Below are positions 26,737 to 35,169 of a stretch of 64,000 bases of DNA, one piece after another. The notes below the pieces were generated by a model that was not told the origin of the DNA, did no database searches, and saw nothing but the letters and a program-made list of their open reading frames with translations. The DNA lies in NCBI GenBank assembly GCA_964343195.1, contig CAYFIR010000009.1, forward strand, positions 47,941-111,940. Direction: 5' to 3'. Every line of letters starts with the position of its first letter. The stretch's first letter is position 1. The position numbers were made by a program, and so were the translations under genes. This stretch comes from CAYVAP01 sp964343195 (GTDB taxonomy: Bacteria > Bacteroidota > Bacteroidia > J057).

Positions 26737-27720
26737 ATGCAGTTTGAAGCATTTAATCCATATACACGCATCCTGGTAATCGGAGCTCTGGGCCAAATCG
26801 GAACCGAGCTTCTTGAGGAACTTCGCAACCGTCACGGAGTCGAAAATGTCGTTGCCGCAGACCTGCGTAAGCCGGATTCGGCCGTAGGGCCATTTGCACA
26901 ACTTGATGTGACCGACCGGGAGCAGTTGCGTAGGGTACTGGAGGAATACAAAATCGGTCAGGTATACCACCTGGCGGCCATTCTGTCTGCCAAAGGGGAG
27001 CAAAACCCTGTAATGGCATGGGACATCAACATGCAGGGACTGCTTAACGCCCTGGAACTGGCTCGTGAGGGGCTGATCGAACGACTTTTTTGGCCCAGCA
27101 GCATCGCGGTATTTGGCCCCCTGGCCCCAAAAGACGGTACCCCACAACATACCGTAACCGACCCGACAACGGTTTATGGAATCAGCAAACTCGCCGGCGA
27201 GCGCTGGTGTGCCTATTACCACAAAAAATATGGCGTAGATGTCAGAAGCATCCGCTACCCGGGACTGATTGGCTATAAAGCCCTGCCTGGTGGAGGAACA
27301 ACTGACTATTCGGTCGAAATTTTTCATGCGGCAGTCAATAAAGGATCCTACACATCCTTCCTCGCGGAAGACACCATTCTGCCGATGATGTTCATGCCCG
27401 ATGCCATAAGAGCCACCATCGAATTGATGGAGGCTCCGGCGGAGGCGATCAGGGTACGATCTGCCTACAATCTCCAGGGCTTCAGTTTCTCACCAGAAGA
27501 GTTAACAAAATCCATCCAGAAGTTTCTGCCTGACTTCACCTGTGGGTATGAACCAGATTTTCGGCAGGAGATCGCTAACTCCTGGCCACACCAGATAGAT
27601 GACAGTGCCGCCCGCGGCGACTGGGGTTGGCAACCCGAATACGATCTCAACAGCATGGCTGAAGTCATGCTCCGAGAAGTAAAGGCCCGTTTTGGTAAGG
27701 CTGTTGCCCTGGGGCATTAA
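26737..27720 (+). CDS. SDR-type L-threonine 3-dehydrogenase
   Basis: This extended-SDR enzyme oxidises L-threonine with NAD+ to 2-amino-3-ketobutyrate, which CoA ligase then splits to glycine and acetyl-CoA. The ATG at 26737 gives 327 residues; an in-frame start at 26656 would place the -7 element inside the gene. The Rossmann motif GALGQIG is at residues 16-22, YHLAAILSAKGE follows, and the catalytic Tyr147/Lys151 pair lies in YGISK. The C-terminal part with DDSAARGDWGW is characteristic of the Thr dehydrogenase group rather than UDP-sugar epimerases. The kbl gene is not in the window. The gene is convergent with the glutathione peroxidase, with a 10-bp gap. Confidence 0.9.
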   Translation: MQFEAFNPYTRILVIGALGQIGTELLEELRNRHGVENVVAADLRKPDSAVGPFAQLDVTDREQLRRVLEEYKIGQVYHLAAILSAKGEQNPVMAWDINMQGLLNALELAREGLIERLFWPSSIAVFGPLAPKDGTPQHTVTDPTTVYGISKLAGERWCAYYHKKYGVDVRSIRYPGLIGYKALPGGGTTDYSVEIFHAAVNKGSYTSFLAEDTILPMMFMPDAIRATIELMEAPAEAIRVRSAYNLQGFSFSPEELTKSIQKFLPDFTCGYEPDFRQEIANSWPHQIDDSAARGDWGWQPEYDLNSMAEVMLREVKARFGKAVALGH

Positions 27721-27730
27721 GAGGCTGGTC

Positions 27731-28267
27731 CTATTCCTCCTGTAGCAATTCCTCAATCTGTCGCCTAAGTTGAGGCTCTGTGACCCGGGTTTGTGGAGAA
27801 ATGGAAGTGATACTTTCTCCGCTCCGGTCCACCAGGTATTTGTGAAAATTCCACGTGGGCCGTTTACCTGTTTCGGCCTCCAGGTACTGATACAGGGCGT
27901 GCTGCTCACTTCCTTTGACTGAAATCTTGCTGAACATCGGGAAAGTGACGCTGTATTTTTCTTCACAGAATGCAGCGATTTCAGCGTTGGTGCCAGGCTC
28001 CTGGTTCATAAAGTCGTTGGCGGGAAAACCCAGTATCACCAATCCCTGATCAGCAAATTCCTCATACAACGCCTGTAGGTCTTCATACTGTGGAGTAAGG
28101 CCACAGCGACTGGCTACATTTACGATCAGGATAACCTTACCTTGGTATTCGGAGAGAGAGGTTTCGGTTCCTTCAATAGTAGGAATGGAAAATTCGTAGA
28201 TGGATTGCGCCGATCCGGGTAAAACCATGATGAAAGTAGCTAGAAGGGTGAGTCCAATAAATTTCAT
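27731..28267 (-). CDS. exported glutathione peroxidase family protein
   Basis: The 178-residue protein reduces hydroperoxides, probably with thioredoxin as donor as in most bacterial Cys-type members. An N-terminal signal peptide (MKFIGLTLLATFIMVLPGSAQ) points to the periplasm. The peroxidatic residue is Cys55 (ASRCGLTPQY), so it is a cysteine form and not a selenocysteine form. The Gln of the classical tetrad (CNQF) is replaced: the motif reads ANDFMNQEPG (Asp85). Trp139-Asn140 (WNF) are retained. The ANDF variant is common in bacterial homologues. Export is less common in the family and suggests protection of the envelope. Confidence 0.92.
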   Translation of the reverse strand: MKFIGLTLLATFIMVLPGSAQSIYEFSIPTIEGTETSLSEYQGKVILIVNVASRCGLTPQYEDLQALYEEFADQGLVILGFPANDFMNQEPGTNAEIAAFCEEKYSVTFPMFSKISVKGSEQHALYQYLEAETGKRPTWNFHKYLVDRSGESITSISPQTRVTEPQLRRQIEELLQEE

Positions 28268-28380
28268 GTTACCTCAACTGTTTTTGTTCGTCAAAAGTTC
28301 CGAATACACCATTTGAAATTCCATTGGCCAGGGTTGGAAATAAAATTTCTTCACCTCTTTATTTCCTGCCTGTCAGATAA

Positions 28381-28413
28381 TTGGCTGATGGGAATGATTA
28401 GTGTATATTTTTG
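28381..28413 (+). promoter_or_regulatory. candidate promoter for OmpA-family gene (TTG-N22-TATTTTTG)
   Basis: TTGG at 28381 and TATTTTTG at 28406-28413 (TAnnTTTG) lie 22 bp apart, about 30 bp upstream of the ATG at 28444. Confidence 0.5.
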
Positions 28414-28443
28414 GAAAAGTCTGTTAATTTTTGATATACCCCT

Positions 28444-29358
28444 ATGCTTAAAATCATACAAATTCCATTGGTACTGCTCATCATCTGGCTGGGAGGAGGT
28501 ACCTGGTATTGGGTCTGCCAGGTTCGGGGATATTGTGGGGATGAACCTCGTGAGGAACTAATTGTAGAGGCGGAAGATGAACCGGATTTGCTCTCTACAG
28601 TTGGACAGGGAATTCGGTTTCCGGCCAAAGGTTCTATTGGGTTTGTTCCCTCAGAGATGACGGATGAACTTGATCAACTGGCCGACTTTTTAAAGAAGCA
28701 TCCGGAAAAGCAGCTACAGGTTCTGGGCCTGTATCACCGAAACGAATCCGGTACAGGAACAGAAAACCTGGGGCTGGAACGCGCCCATTTCTTTACCCAG
28801 TTGCTTGAGGGCAAGGGGGTATCGCCCGACCAAATGACCCGCCTGCCCAAACGCCTTGAAAGCGCTATTAGCCTTGATACAATGGAGAATGGGCTGGTGC
28901 TTGCTTTTATGGAAGCCCCCGTTGTCGAATTGCCAGTAGGGTCAGATGAAACATCTGAAAACGCGGACGAGGATACAGGCGAAACAGGAGAGAAACAGGT
29001 GGTATCCGTGCCAGAGTTGGCCAACCGCTTTTATTTCGACTTCAACCAGGCTGGGATCACGTTGACCGACGAGGAGCGAGACATCATCACTCGGGTAATG
29101 GTCCTGGTGAGACAGGATACCACTGCCCAGGTCATACTGACCGGGCACACCGACGACATGGACGAAGAAGATTTCAACTACCAGTTGGGACTCAACCGTG
29201 CGAAAAGTGTGAAGGCCTACTTCGAGGCATTCGGCCTGTCGCCAGAACGTATTGAGGTCGCTTCAAAAGGTGAAATGGCCCCAATTGGTGACAACAAAAC
29301 CACCGAAGGACGCGCCAGGAACCGCCGGGTTGAACTTGACGTTACCGTGATTCGATAA
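28444..29358 (+). CDS. OmpA-family protein with N-terminal membrane anchor
   Basis: The 304-residue protein has one N-terminal hydrophobic segment (3-25), likely a membrane anchor. Residues about 195-300 are a classical OmpA C-terminal domain that binds peptidoglycan: YFDFNQAGITL, TGHTDDMD (233-240), NRAKSVKAYF and the ARNRRVEL end. Residues 55-150 look like a second, degenerate copy of the fold (IRFPAKGSIGF, HPEKQLQVLGLYHRNE, GLERAHFF). An acidic linker (about 165-185) joins the two. The HhH membrane protein follows 42 bp downstream and is probably in the same transcript. A link between membrane and cell wall is the likely role. Confidence 0.88.
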   Translation: MLKIIQIPLVLLIIWLGGGTWYWVCQVRGYCGDEPREELIVEAEDEPDLLSTVGQGIRFPAKGSIGFVPSEMTDELDQLADFLKKHPEKQLQVLGLYHRNESGTGTENLGLERAHFFTQLLEGKGVSPDQMTRLPKRLESAISLDTMENGLVLAFMEAPVVELPVGSDETSENADEDTGETGEKQVVSVPELANRFYFDFNQAGITLTDEERDIITRVMVLVRQDTTAQVILTGHTDDMDEEDFNYQLGLNRAKSVKAYFEAFGLSPERIEVASKGEMAPIGDNKTTEGRARNRRVELDVTVIR

Positions 29359-29400
29359 TCCCCTTTCATTCATCCAAGAACCTACCAAAGCTAACATAAA

Positions 29401-30048
29401 ATGGGAAACGCTATTCTTGTAGCCTTAGTGCTAATGCTGGTTGCTGCGATTCTGGGCGGCATCATTGTGTGGCTGCTGATGAGAAATCGCATAGCTGAAG
29501 CGAGAGCCGCATCGGCAAGTCAGAGCCGAAGCATTTTTTCAGAAGATGACTCCGAAGCGCAAAAAGAGGAACTGGCCAAAATGAAAAAAGCATATGACGA
29601 CTGCCAGGCAGCCCAGGTAAAGCTGCGAAGTAATTCTGATACCCGAATCGCCGAACTTCAAAGTGAGATAAATGCCCTAAAAGCGGAGTTGGCCAATGCA
29701 AAAGTAGAAGTGGCGGCAGAAGCAGAGAAACCCGCACCGCAAGGCAAGGCTGCCAAAGAAGCCGAAGCCCTGGAGCGTGTCCGTCAACGCGCCAAAGACC
29801 TGGATTTTGATCGAATCGGAGTTGCCACTGCTGATGACAAGGACGACCTGAAGATCGTTAAGGGAATCGGACCTTTCATCGAGAAAAAGCTCAATGCCTT
29901 AGGCATCTACAAATTCAAGCAGATCGCCAACTTTGACGATGAACTGATCGAGAAGGTCAACGAAGCCATCGAGTTCTTCCCCGGTCGTGTGCGCCGCGAC
30001 AATTGGGTGGGGCAGGCCGCTGAGTTGGCGAAGAAGAAGGAAGAGTAG
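29401..30048 (+). CDS. membrane-anchored coiled-coil protein with helix-hairpin-helix domain
   Basis: The 215-residue protein has one N-terminal TM segment (about 4-27), a coiled coil (about 50-130) rich in Glu, Lys and Ala, and a C-terminal helix-hairpin-helix (about 148-178) with the glycine turn LKIVKGIGPFIEKKL. The same HhH type is found fused to ribosomal proteins and other Bacteroidota proteins. HhH motifs usually bind DNA backbone, so the layout would tether DNA to the membrane, but a protein-binding role is also possible. It follows an OmpA-family gene, which suggests an envelope complex. A terminator follows. Confidence 0.75.
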   Translation: MGNAILVALVLMLVAAILGGIIVWLLMRNRIAEARAASASQSRSIFSEDDSEAQKEELAKMKKAYDDCQAAQVKLRSNSDTRIAELQSEINALKAELANAKVEVAAEAEKPAPQGKAAKEAEALERVRQRAKDLDFDRIGVATADDKDDLKIVKGIGPFIEKKLNALGIYKFKQIANFDDELIEKVNEAIEFFPGRVRRDNWVGQAAELAKKKEE

Positions 30049-30115
30049 GAGACCGTGAGATCTTGAGAGCATGAGAAGCATCTGCATGTTGCATTGTGTA
30101 GATGATCCAGCAGAT

Positions 30116-30149
30116 AAAAAGCCCCGCAGCCTATTGGTTGCGGGGTTTA
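30116..30149 (+). terminator. intrinsic terminator after HhH gene
   Basis: GCCCCGCA (30121-30128) pairs with TGCGGGGT (30139-30146), preceded by an A-run and followed by TTTA. Confidence 0.75.
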
Positions 30150-30279
30150 TGCATCTATCCGGCGGGGTCATGATTGCTGGATAAGATGCTTTGATTTGGT
30201 CTACGGTCATGGGAAATTCCTCTTTTGGGAATTTGGGCACCAGAAGCAGCGTCTGTGATTTGTTTTGAGAATGAAAAAC

Positions 30280-30310
30280 AAAAAGGCAGGCACATCGGTG
30301 GTGCCTGCCT
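30280..30310 (-). terminator. minus-strand terminator after T9SS cargo gene
   Basis: AGGCAGGCAC (30284-30293) pairs perfectly with GTGCCTGCCT (30301-30310). On the minus strand the hairpin is followed by a T-rich run, so it terminates the gene at 30377-31876. Confidence 0.85.
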
Positions 30311-30376
30311 GAATAGCAAGGAAAAGCGGGGTTTGCCTTGCAAGGGTTATCTGTGAGAAGGTGATCAGTTCAACGC

Positions 30377-31876
30377 CTATTGGCTGATGCGAACCAGTTT
30401 GCCGATGGAAACCTGTTGGCCGTTTTGAATAAGTCGATAGGTATAGGTTCCTTCTGGAAGGTGGCTCAAATCCATCGACTGCTGCTCTATCGGTTCCAGT
30501 GTTTTATCGGCTACGATTTGGCCCAGACCGTTGTACAGGATCAGGGAAGTAGCCATGTCGGGTTGTGGATGTTGACGAATCGTGATGCGATCGACGAATG
30601 GGTTTGGCCAAATTCCCAATTGGGGACCGTCAAACCATACTTCCTTCACCGAACTGAAACTAAACTGTCCATCAAGATCCACCTGACGGAGGCGGTAGTA
30701 GTTTCGGCCATTCAGGGGGGCATGATCCGTGAACTGGTAATCCACTGGAGAGTTACTGTCTCCGAAGCTTTCCACCTGTCCGATAGGAGCAAAGTTCTGC
30801 CCATCTGCGCTTCGTTCTACCTGGAAGTAGTCATTGCTCTCCTCATGGGCCGTTATCCATTCCAATTGAGCGACATTTCCTTCTGGCCAGGCTTCGAAGC
30901 TCAACCACTCTACCGGGAAGCTGGTCGCTGATCCCGTGATGGTAAACGGGCCGGGAGAGTCTATGAACTTTCGGGTAATCTCCGTTCCGCTTACGGTCGC
31001 CAGGGTTCCTGAATACCCCGTACAGGCTGTGCCATTGAGGCTGCCACTGGTGAGAACGGTATAGCTGCCGCCGCCACAGGCTACGCTGAACTTTCTCGGT
31101 ACCAGGGTCAGATCAAACCTTGGAGAAGTTCCATTGGGGACCATTTGCCATTGTCCGATGCCACTGAGCATACAGTCATAGGTCGCCCCACACTCTGAGG
31201 TCATGGGGGCGGTATAGCCCGTGGTGTTTTGGTAGTTCACGAGGAGATTGGTGGTAGTCATCAGGTTGAGCGGACGAAAGCGCAGCAACTGATAGCCTGC
31301 CTGGCTGGGGGCGGTTCCGACGGGAAAGTCATACTGGGCCTGCGTAGTGCCTAAGGCTCTTCGCAGGTTCCCCAGTATGTAGCGGTCATCCACAGAAGCA
31401 CCTGGTAGTGGATAACCTGTCAGCAATCCAGTGTCTTGTGAGGTCAGGTAAACCTCATTGGACAGGGTCTGAATCAGACCGCCATGCAGGTAAAGTGTGT
31501 CGTCGACGTGCATGTCTGAAGTGATGCGGATGGCAGTACCGGAAGACTTGTCAAGGTAGAATCTATAGAAAGTGCTTTGTGCCGTCATGTTGCCACTCAG
31601 GGTGGAACTGCTGCCGCCACTGAAGGTTATTCTCCCCTGTCCCTGTGGAGCGTAGGTTCCCTGGTTGTCCCAATCACCGGTTACCTCGATGTCGCCTGGG
31701 CTGGTGAGGTAGGCTCCGGCGTCGATTGCTACGTCTCCATCGGCATAGACCTGTGCACCCGATTCGATGTACATTTTTCCGACGACATTGAGGGCTGGTT
31801 GGGCAGAGAGTGAGGTCAGGATAAGGCCAAGCCACAGGGCTACCAATCCCTTTCGTATGAATTTGAAGGACATCAT
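30377..31876 (-). CDS. secreted T9SS type A cargo protein
   Basis: The 499-residue protein has signal MMSFKFIRKGLVALWLGLIL ending near SLSAQ. Residues about 30-110 read like a repetitive beta structure (AQVYADGDVAI, SPGDIEVTGDW). The central part is beta-rich and unassigned; about 330-410 is FN3-like (WLSFEAWPEGNVAQLEW, NDYFQVERSADG). The last 80 residues form the T9SS type A sorting domain (LGIWPNPFVDRI, LPEGTYTYRL, KLVRISQ). It should be processed by PorU and anchored or released at the surface. The beta-roll protein lies 24 bp upstream, so both are likely one transcript. Confidence 0.9.
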   Translation of the reverse strand: MMSFKFIRKGLVALWLGLILTSLSAQPALNVVGKMYIESGAQVYADGDVAIDAGAYLTSPGDIEVTGDWDNQGTYAPQGQGRITFSGGSSSTLSGNMTAQSTFYRFYLDKSSGTAIRITSDMHVDDTLYLHGGLIQTLSNEVYLTSQDTGLLTGYPLPGASVDDRYILGNLRRALGTTQAQYDFPVGTAPSQAGYQLLRFRPLNLMTTTNLLVNYQNTTGYTAPMTSECGATYDCMLSGIGQWQMVPNGTSPRFDLTLVPRKFSVACGGGSYTVLTSGSLNGTACTGYSGTLATVSGTEITRKFIDSPGPFTITGSATSFPVEWLSFEAWPEGNVAQLEWITAHEESNDYFQVERSADGQNFAPIGQVESFGDSNSPVDYQFTDHAPLNGRNYYRLRQVDLDGQFSFSSVKEVWFDGPQLGIWPNPFVDRITIRQHPQPDMATSLILYNGLGQIVADKTLEPIEQQSMDLSHLPEGTYTYRLIQNGQQVSIGKLVRISQ

Positions 31877-31900
31877 TATTCTGGTTTTATGGGTGGAAGA

Positions 31901-34294
31901 CTAGGGCTGACGGCTGTTCATCAGGAACTCTACCTGACTTTGTAGCTGCTGAAGCTGGGCTTTCAGGGCGTCATTTTCTGTCTGTAGTTCTTCGATTTGC
32001 TCCTGCTGCTCCTGTATGGCTTTGACAGTGGGAACCACGAAATCAGAATAGGCTACGGTGTAGTGGTCTTTGGCAGATTGGGGGGCATGCACGCCGCTGA
32101 ATTCATAGCCGAGCGATTGGGCTGCTGCTTCCACTTCCTGGGCGATGAATCCGGTGTAGCGGATTTGGGCTTTTGGCTGTCCCATCTCATCGAGTACCTG
32201 CACCACTGAGTCGCCCAACCCACCATAGATGTGCTGGTTGAGAGCGTGCATATCGTAGTGGTAGGATACCGGGCGTAGCTGGGTGATAAAGTCCAGACCA
32301 GGGATGTTTTCCTCTACATCGGTCTTGAAACGCCCATCAGACACTACTGACCAGGAGGAATACCCCCCATTAGTCGTGTGGTAAGATGCGCCGAGGATGG
32401 CGGCATTGCTGCTGGTTGTGTAAGCCAGCGCACCAATCGCAATGGAGTTGAAGACCGTATTGCCAACACGGGAATAGGCTCCGATGCATATATTGCGCAT
32501 CTCCGTGCTGTTGATTCCCCCGGTACCACTTACCGGCCCGGCCTGGTATCCCAAAAAGGTGTTTTCGTTGCCGCTCCCCTGGTTACGTCCTGCATCATAG
32601 CCGATAAAGGTATTGTCCTGCCCCGTCGCATCTTGTCCCGCTCCACCGCCAATATATGTATTGTCTATACCTGTTTGATTGCTGCTCCCAGCGCTGCTTC
32701 CCACGAATACATTTCCATTGGCGGAGGTGAGGCTTTCGCCAGCCTTGATCCCTATGGCGACATTTCTTGCTCCCAACTGATTGTCGTACCCTGTACGATA
32801 GCCAATAAATGTGTTGCCATATCCCTGGTTGGTGTATCCCGCTTCATGCCCAATCATGGTGGAATAATCTCCCCCAAGGTTGCTGTAGCCTGCTCTGGTT
32901 CCCATTGCAACATTGCCTCTTCCTGAGGAGATATTTCGTCCGGCTCGGTAGCCAATTGAAACATTGTCATCTGCGGAGTTGATTTGGAATCCTACATCAG
33001 ACCCAATGAAGATGTTGCGGTCTCCGGAGGTGGCGGTATTTCCCGTGTAGGCACCCAGGAAGATATTGTCATTGCCATCATTGGTTGCGCCAGAAGACTC
33101 TCCCAGGTAGATGTTGCGATTACCAGAAGCGCTTATTCCACTGCTATTCCCTATCGAGATGCTGTAGATCATGTCCGAATCGCGGTTGGCTTTTTCCCCC
33201 AGGGCTACACTTCCTCCTCCGCTGAAGTTCCTTCCCGCTTCTGATCCGATCAGGGTGTTGAGTCCTCCCAGATTGTTTTCTCCTGCGTGGGAGCCAATGA
33301 AGACATTGGCTGAACCCGATATCATCTTGGCACCAGCTCGCTGTCCAATCAGCACATTGTCCGATGCTCCGTTTTTGTTCCCTGCTTCATGACCGATATA
33401 GAGGTTAGACTCACCACTGGTATTCTGAAAGCCGGCTTTTGTCCCAATGAACAGGTTTGAGTCGGCAGCGGCGTTTTTGCGTCCTGCTTCTACTCCGATG
33501 AAGAGGTTGGAAGAACCGCTTGTGTTGGCTTTCCCGGAAAGTGGCCCCAGAAAGAGGTTGCTGGAACCCGTCGTATTGTGGAACCCTGAGTTATACCCGG
33601 CAAAGTGGTTCTGTGAGCCAGCAGTGTTGCTGTACCCTGCTCCTACCCCCACAAACTGATTGGCGTCTGAGGTGGTATTGCTGTAGCCTGCGGTGTACCC
33701 GATGAATAGGCTGGAGTCTGCCGATGTGGCGTTTGTGCCCGCTGCCCCACCGATGAAGAGATTGGCAGAGCCGGTGGTGTTATCGTAGCCCGTCATGGGG
33801 CCTGAGAAGTAGTTCCAGGTTCCGGTAGTGGTTTTTTCACCAGACCTGAATCCGACAAAATGGTTAAGGCTGCCGGAATGGCTGCGGCCAGCTCGGTAGC
33901 CTATCGCAAGACTCAACTGCGCTGTACTGTTTCGTCCCGCATCATAACCTATGAACAGGTTTTGTTCCCCGGTGGTGTTGAGATAGCCGGCACTGTAGCC
34001 GATGTAAAGGTTGGAACCTGCCGATGTGTTGGAGTTGCCGGCATAAGAACCGATAAAGAGATTATTGTTGCCACTGGTATTGGCTTTGCCAGCCCCCAAC
34101 CCCAGACTGAGGCTATTTTGGTAACGGTGTAGGATGGCCTCTCCGTCCATGCGCAGGGTATCGTTGAGGTTTACTTCACCCGCGACATCCAGAGGATATT
34201 GTGGGTTATTGGTGTTCACTCCTACGTGTTGAGCAGGGAGTAGGTAGCCGCAAACAAGGGCCAGTGTTACGAGATATAGTTTTAGGTGCTTCAT
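31901..34294 (-). CDS. beta-roll repeat surface protein with C-terminal S74 autoprocessing domain
   Basis: The ATG at 34294 gives 797 residues with signal MKHLKLYLVTLALVCGYLLP; a start at 34330 only adds polar residues. About 33 repeats of 14-17 residues (pattern NxFIGxxAG, as in NLFIGYDAG and NTFIGYRTG) form a YadA/Hep_Hag-like trimeric beta-roll over most of the chain. The C-terminus has SDGRFK, the Ser-Asp start of the peptidase S74 intramolecular chaperone, with the conserved YTGFIAQEVE helix, and then a terminal coiled coil. S74 domains cut themselves off after trimerisation. No T9SS domain is present. The T9SS cargo gene follows 24 bp downstream. A surface fibre or adhesin is the likely product. 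Confidence 0.88.
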   Translation of the reverse strand: MKHLKLYLVTLALVCGYLLPAQHVGVNTNNPQYPLDVAGEVNLNDTLRMDGEAILHRYQNSLSLGLGAGKANTSGNNNLFIGSYAGNSNTSAGSNLYIGYSAGYLNTTGEQNLFIGYDAGRNSTAQLSLAIGYRAGRSHSGSLNHFVGFRSGEKTTTGTWNYFSGPMTGYDNTTGSANLFIGGAAGTNATSADSSLFIGYTAGYSNTTSDANQFVGVGAGYSNTAGSQNHFAGYNSGFHNTTGSSNLFLGPLSGKANTSGSSNLFIGVEAGRKNAAADSNLFIGTKAGFQNTSGESNLYIGHEAGNKNGASDNVLIGQRAGAKMISGSANVFIGSHAGENNLGGLNTLIGSEAGRNFSGGGSVALGEKANRDSDMIYSISIGNSSGISASGNRNIYLGESSGATNDGNDNIFLGAYTGNTATSGDRNIFIGSDVGFQINSADDNVSIGYRAGRNISSGRGNVAMGTRAGYSNLGGDYSTMIGHEAGYTNQGYGNTFIGYRTGYDNQLGARNVAIGIKAGESLTSANGNVFVGSSAGSSNQTGIDNTYIGGGAGQDATGQDNTFIGYDAGRNQGSGNENTFLGYQAGPVSGTGGINSTEMRNICIGAYSRVGNTVFNSIAIGALAYTTSSNAAILGASYHTTNGGYSSWSVVSDGRFKTDVEENIPGLDFITQLRPVSYHYDMHALNQHIYGGLGDSVVQVLDEMGQPKAQIRYTGFIAQEVEAAAQSLGYEFSGVHAPQSAKDHYTVAYSDFVVPTVKAIQEQQEQIEELQTENDALKAQLQQLQSQVEFLMNSRQP

Positions 34295-34373
34295 AACAGA
34301 TTGGTTAAAATCTGTATGCAAGTACCTCATTGGCCCCTCATTGGGGTATCCCGTGATTTCGGGGATTATGACC

Positions 34374-34387
34374 CACGAAATTTCGTG
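34374..34387. repeat. perfect 14-bp palindrome CACGAAATTTCGTG
   Basis: A perfect palindrome between the beta-roll gene and the response regulator gene, with a second small hairpin (ATCCCG/CGGGGAT) just to the left. It could be a dimeric regulator site or part of an intergenic repeat. Confidence 0.5.
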
Positions 34388-34465
34388 AGTTCATTGAACA
34401 GGGAAGAAAGGACAGGGTTTTTAGTGATCTGGTTGATCACGCTGTTGGCAATTTCGTTCCACTTT

Positions 34466-34507
34466 ACGAATTACGAATTACGAATCACGAATCACGAATC
34501 ACGAATT
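34466..34507. repeat. six tandem ACGAATY heptamers
   Basis: Six consecutive 7-bp units: ACGAATT twice, ACGAATC three times, then ACGAATT. The array ends 3 bp before the stop codon of the response regulator gene. Related copies occur near 20252 and, inverted, near 16749. Confidence 0.85.
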
Positions 34508-34509
34508 CA

Positions 34510-35169
34510 TCACGCCTCAATGATCCCCTCCCGGATGGCATAGCGCACCAGCTCGACGATGTTTTTCAGGCCAAGTTTTTTCTGGATGTTCTTGCGGTGT
34601 GAGTCCACGGTGTTGGGAGAGATGTGAAGCGCCTCGGCGACTTCTTTGTAGCTAAGCCCATCTGCGAATAGGCGGATGATCTCGATTTCCCGGGTACTGA
34701 GGGCGTTTTTTTCTGCTTCCTTGGGATTTTGGATATGGTGGGTAAGGGTGCGAAAGACCGTCGCGGCAATTTGCTCTCCGAAGTATGATTCCCCCTTGGC
34801 GACAGTCTCGATGGCGTGGATCAATTCCTGTTGTTGGGTATTTTTGGGCAAAAATCCCTTTGCACCTGCCTTGATGGCTTCCCGCAGGTGGTGCTCATCG
34901 GTATTGGCGGTGAGCATGATCACCCTGATTTTGGGGTATTCCTGTGCCAATGTGCGGGCAACTTCCAGTCCTGAAAGCCCGCTCATTCGAATGTCAAGCA
35001 ACACCAGCTCGGGGTTCCATTTTTCTACCTGCTGGAGAAAGGCCTGCCCGGATTCGGCTTCTCCGACAATCTCATATCGATCATAGGGGCGTAGCATGGC
35101 TTTGATGCCATCGCGGACGAGGGCATGGTCATCGACCAGGGCAATTCGGAGGGGAGAGGATTCAGGCAT
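34510..35169 (-). CDS. NarL/LuxR-family response regulator
   Basis: The start at ATG 35169 (219 residues) overlaps the histidine kinase stop by 8 bp; an in-frame start at 35241 lies inside the kinase gene and is less likely. The receiver domain (1-125) has the acidic pair Asp13/Asp14 (LVDDH), phosphoacceptor Asp59 (VLLDIRMSGLSG), Thr in MLTANT and Lys in FLPKNT. The C-terminal LuxR-type HTH (about 155-215) has LSTREIEIIRLFADGLSYKE and the NTVDSHRKNI recognition helix. It is the output partner of the adjacent TPR kinase. Targets are unknown. Confidence 0.94.
   Translation of the reverse strand: MPESSPLRIALVDDHALVRDGIKAMLRPYDRYEIVGEAESGQAFLQQVEKWNPELVLLDIRMSGLSGLEVARTLAQEYPKIRVIMLTANTDEHHLREAIKAGAKGFLPKNTQQQELIHAIETVAKGESYFGEQIAATVFRTLTHHIQNPKEAEKNALSTREIEIIRLFADGLSYKEVAEALHISPNTVDSHRKNIQKKLGLKNIVELVRYAIREGIIEA

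Larger units (their letters stand above)
30049..30376. other. intergenic region with two opposed terminators
   Basis: This 328-bp stretch separates two convergent genes. It holds a plus-strand terminator near 30121 and a minus-strand terminator near 30284. I see no gene in it. Confidence 0.7.

Noticed and set aside
27731..28267. Selenocysteine in the glutathione peroxidase
   Set aside because: The peroxidatic codon encodes an ordinary Cys (Cys55), with no in-frame TGA.
31901..34294. Prophage tail fibre
   Set aside because: The S74 domain is phage-like, but no other phage gene is nearby and the protein has a signal peptide; such proteins are common chromosomal surface proteins in this phylum.
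34466..34507. CRISPR array
   Set aside because: The heptamers are contiguous without spacers and no cas gene is present.
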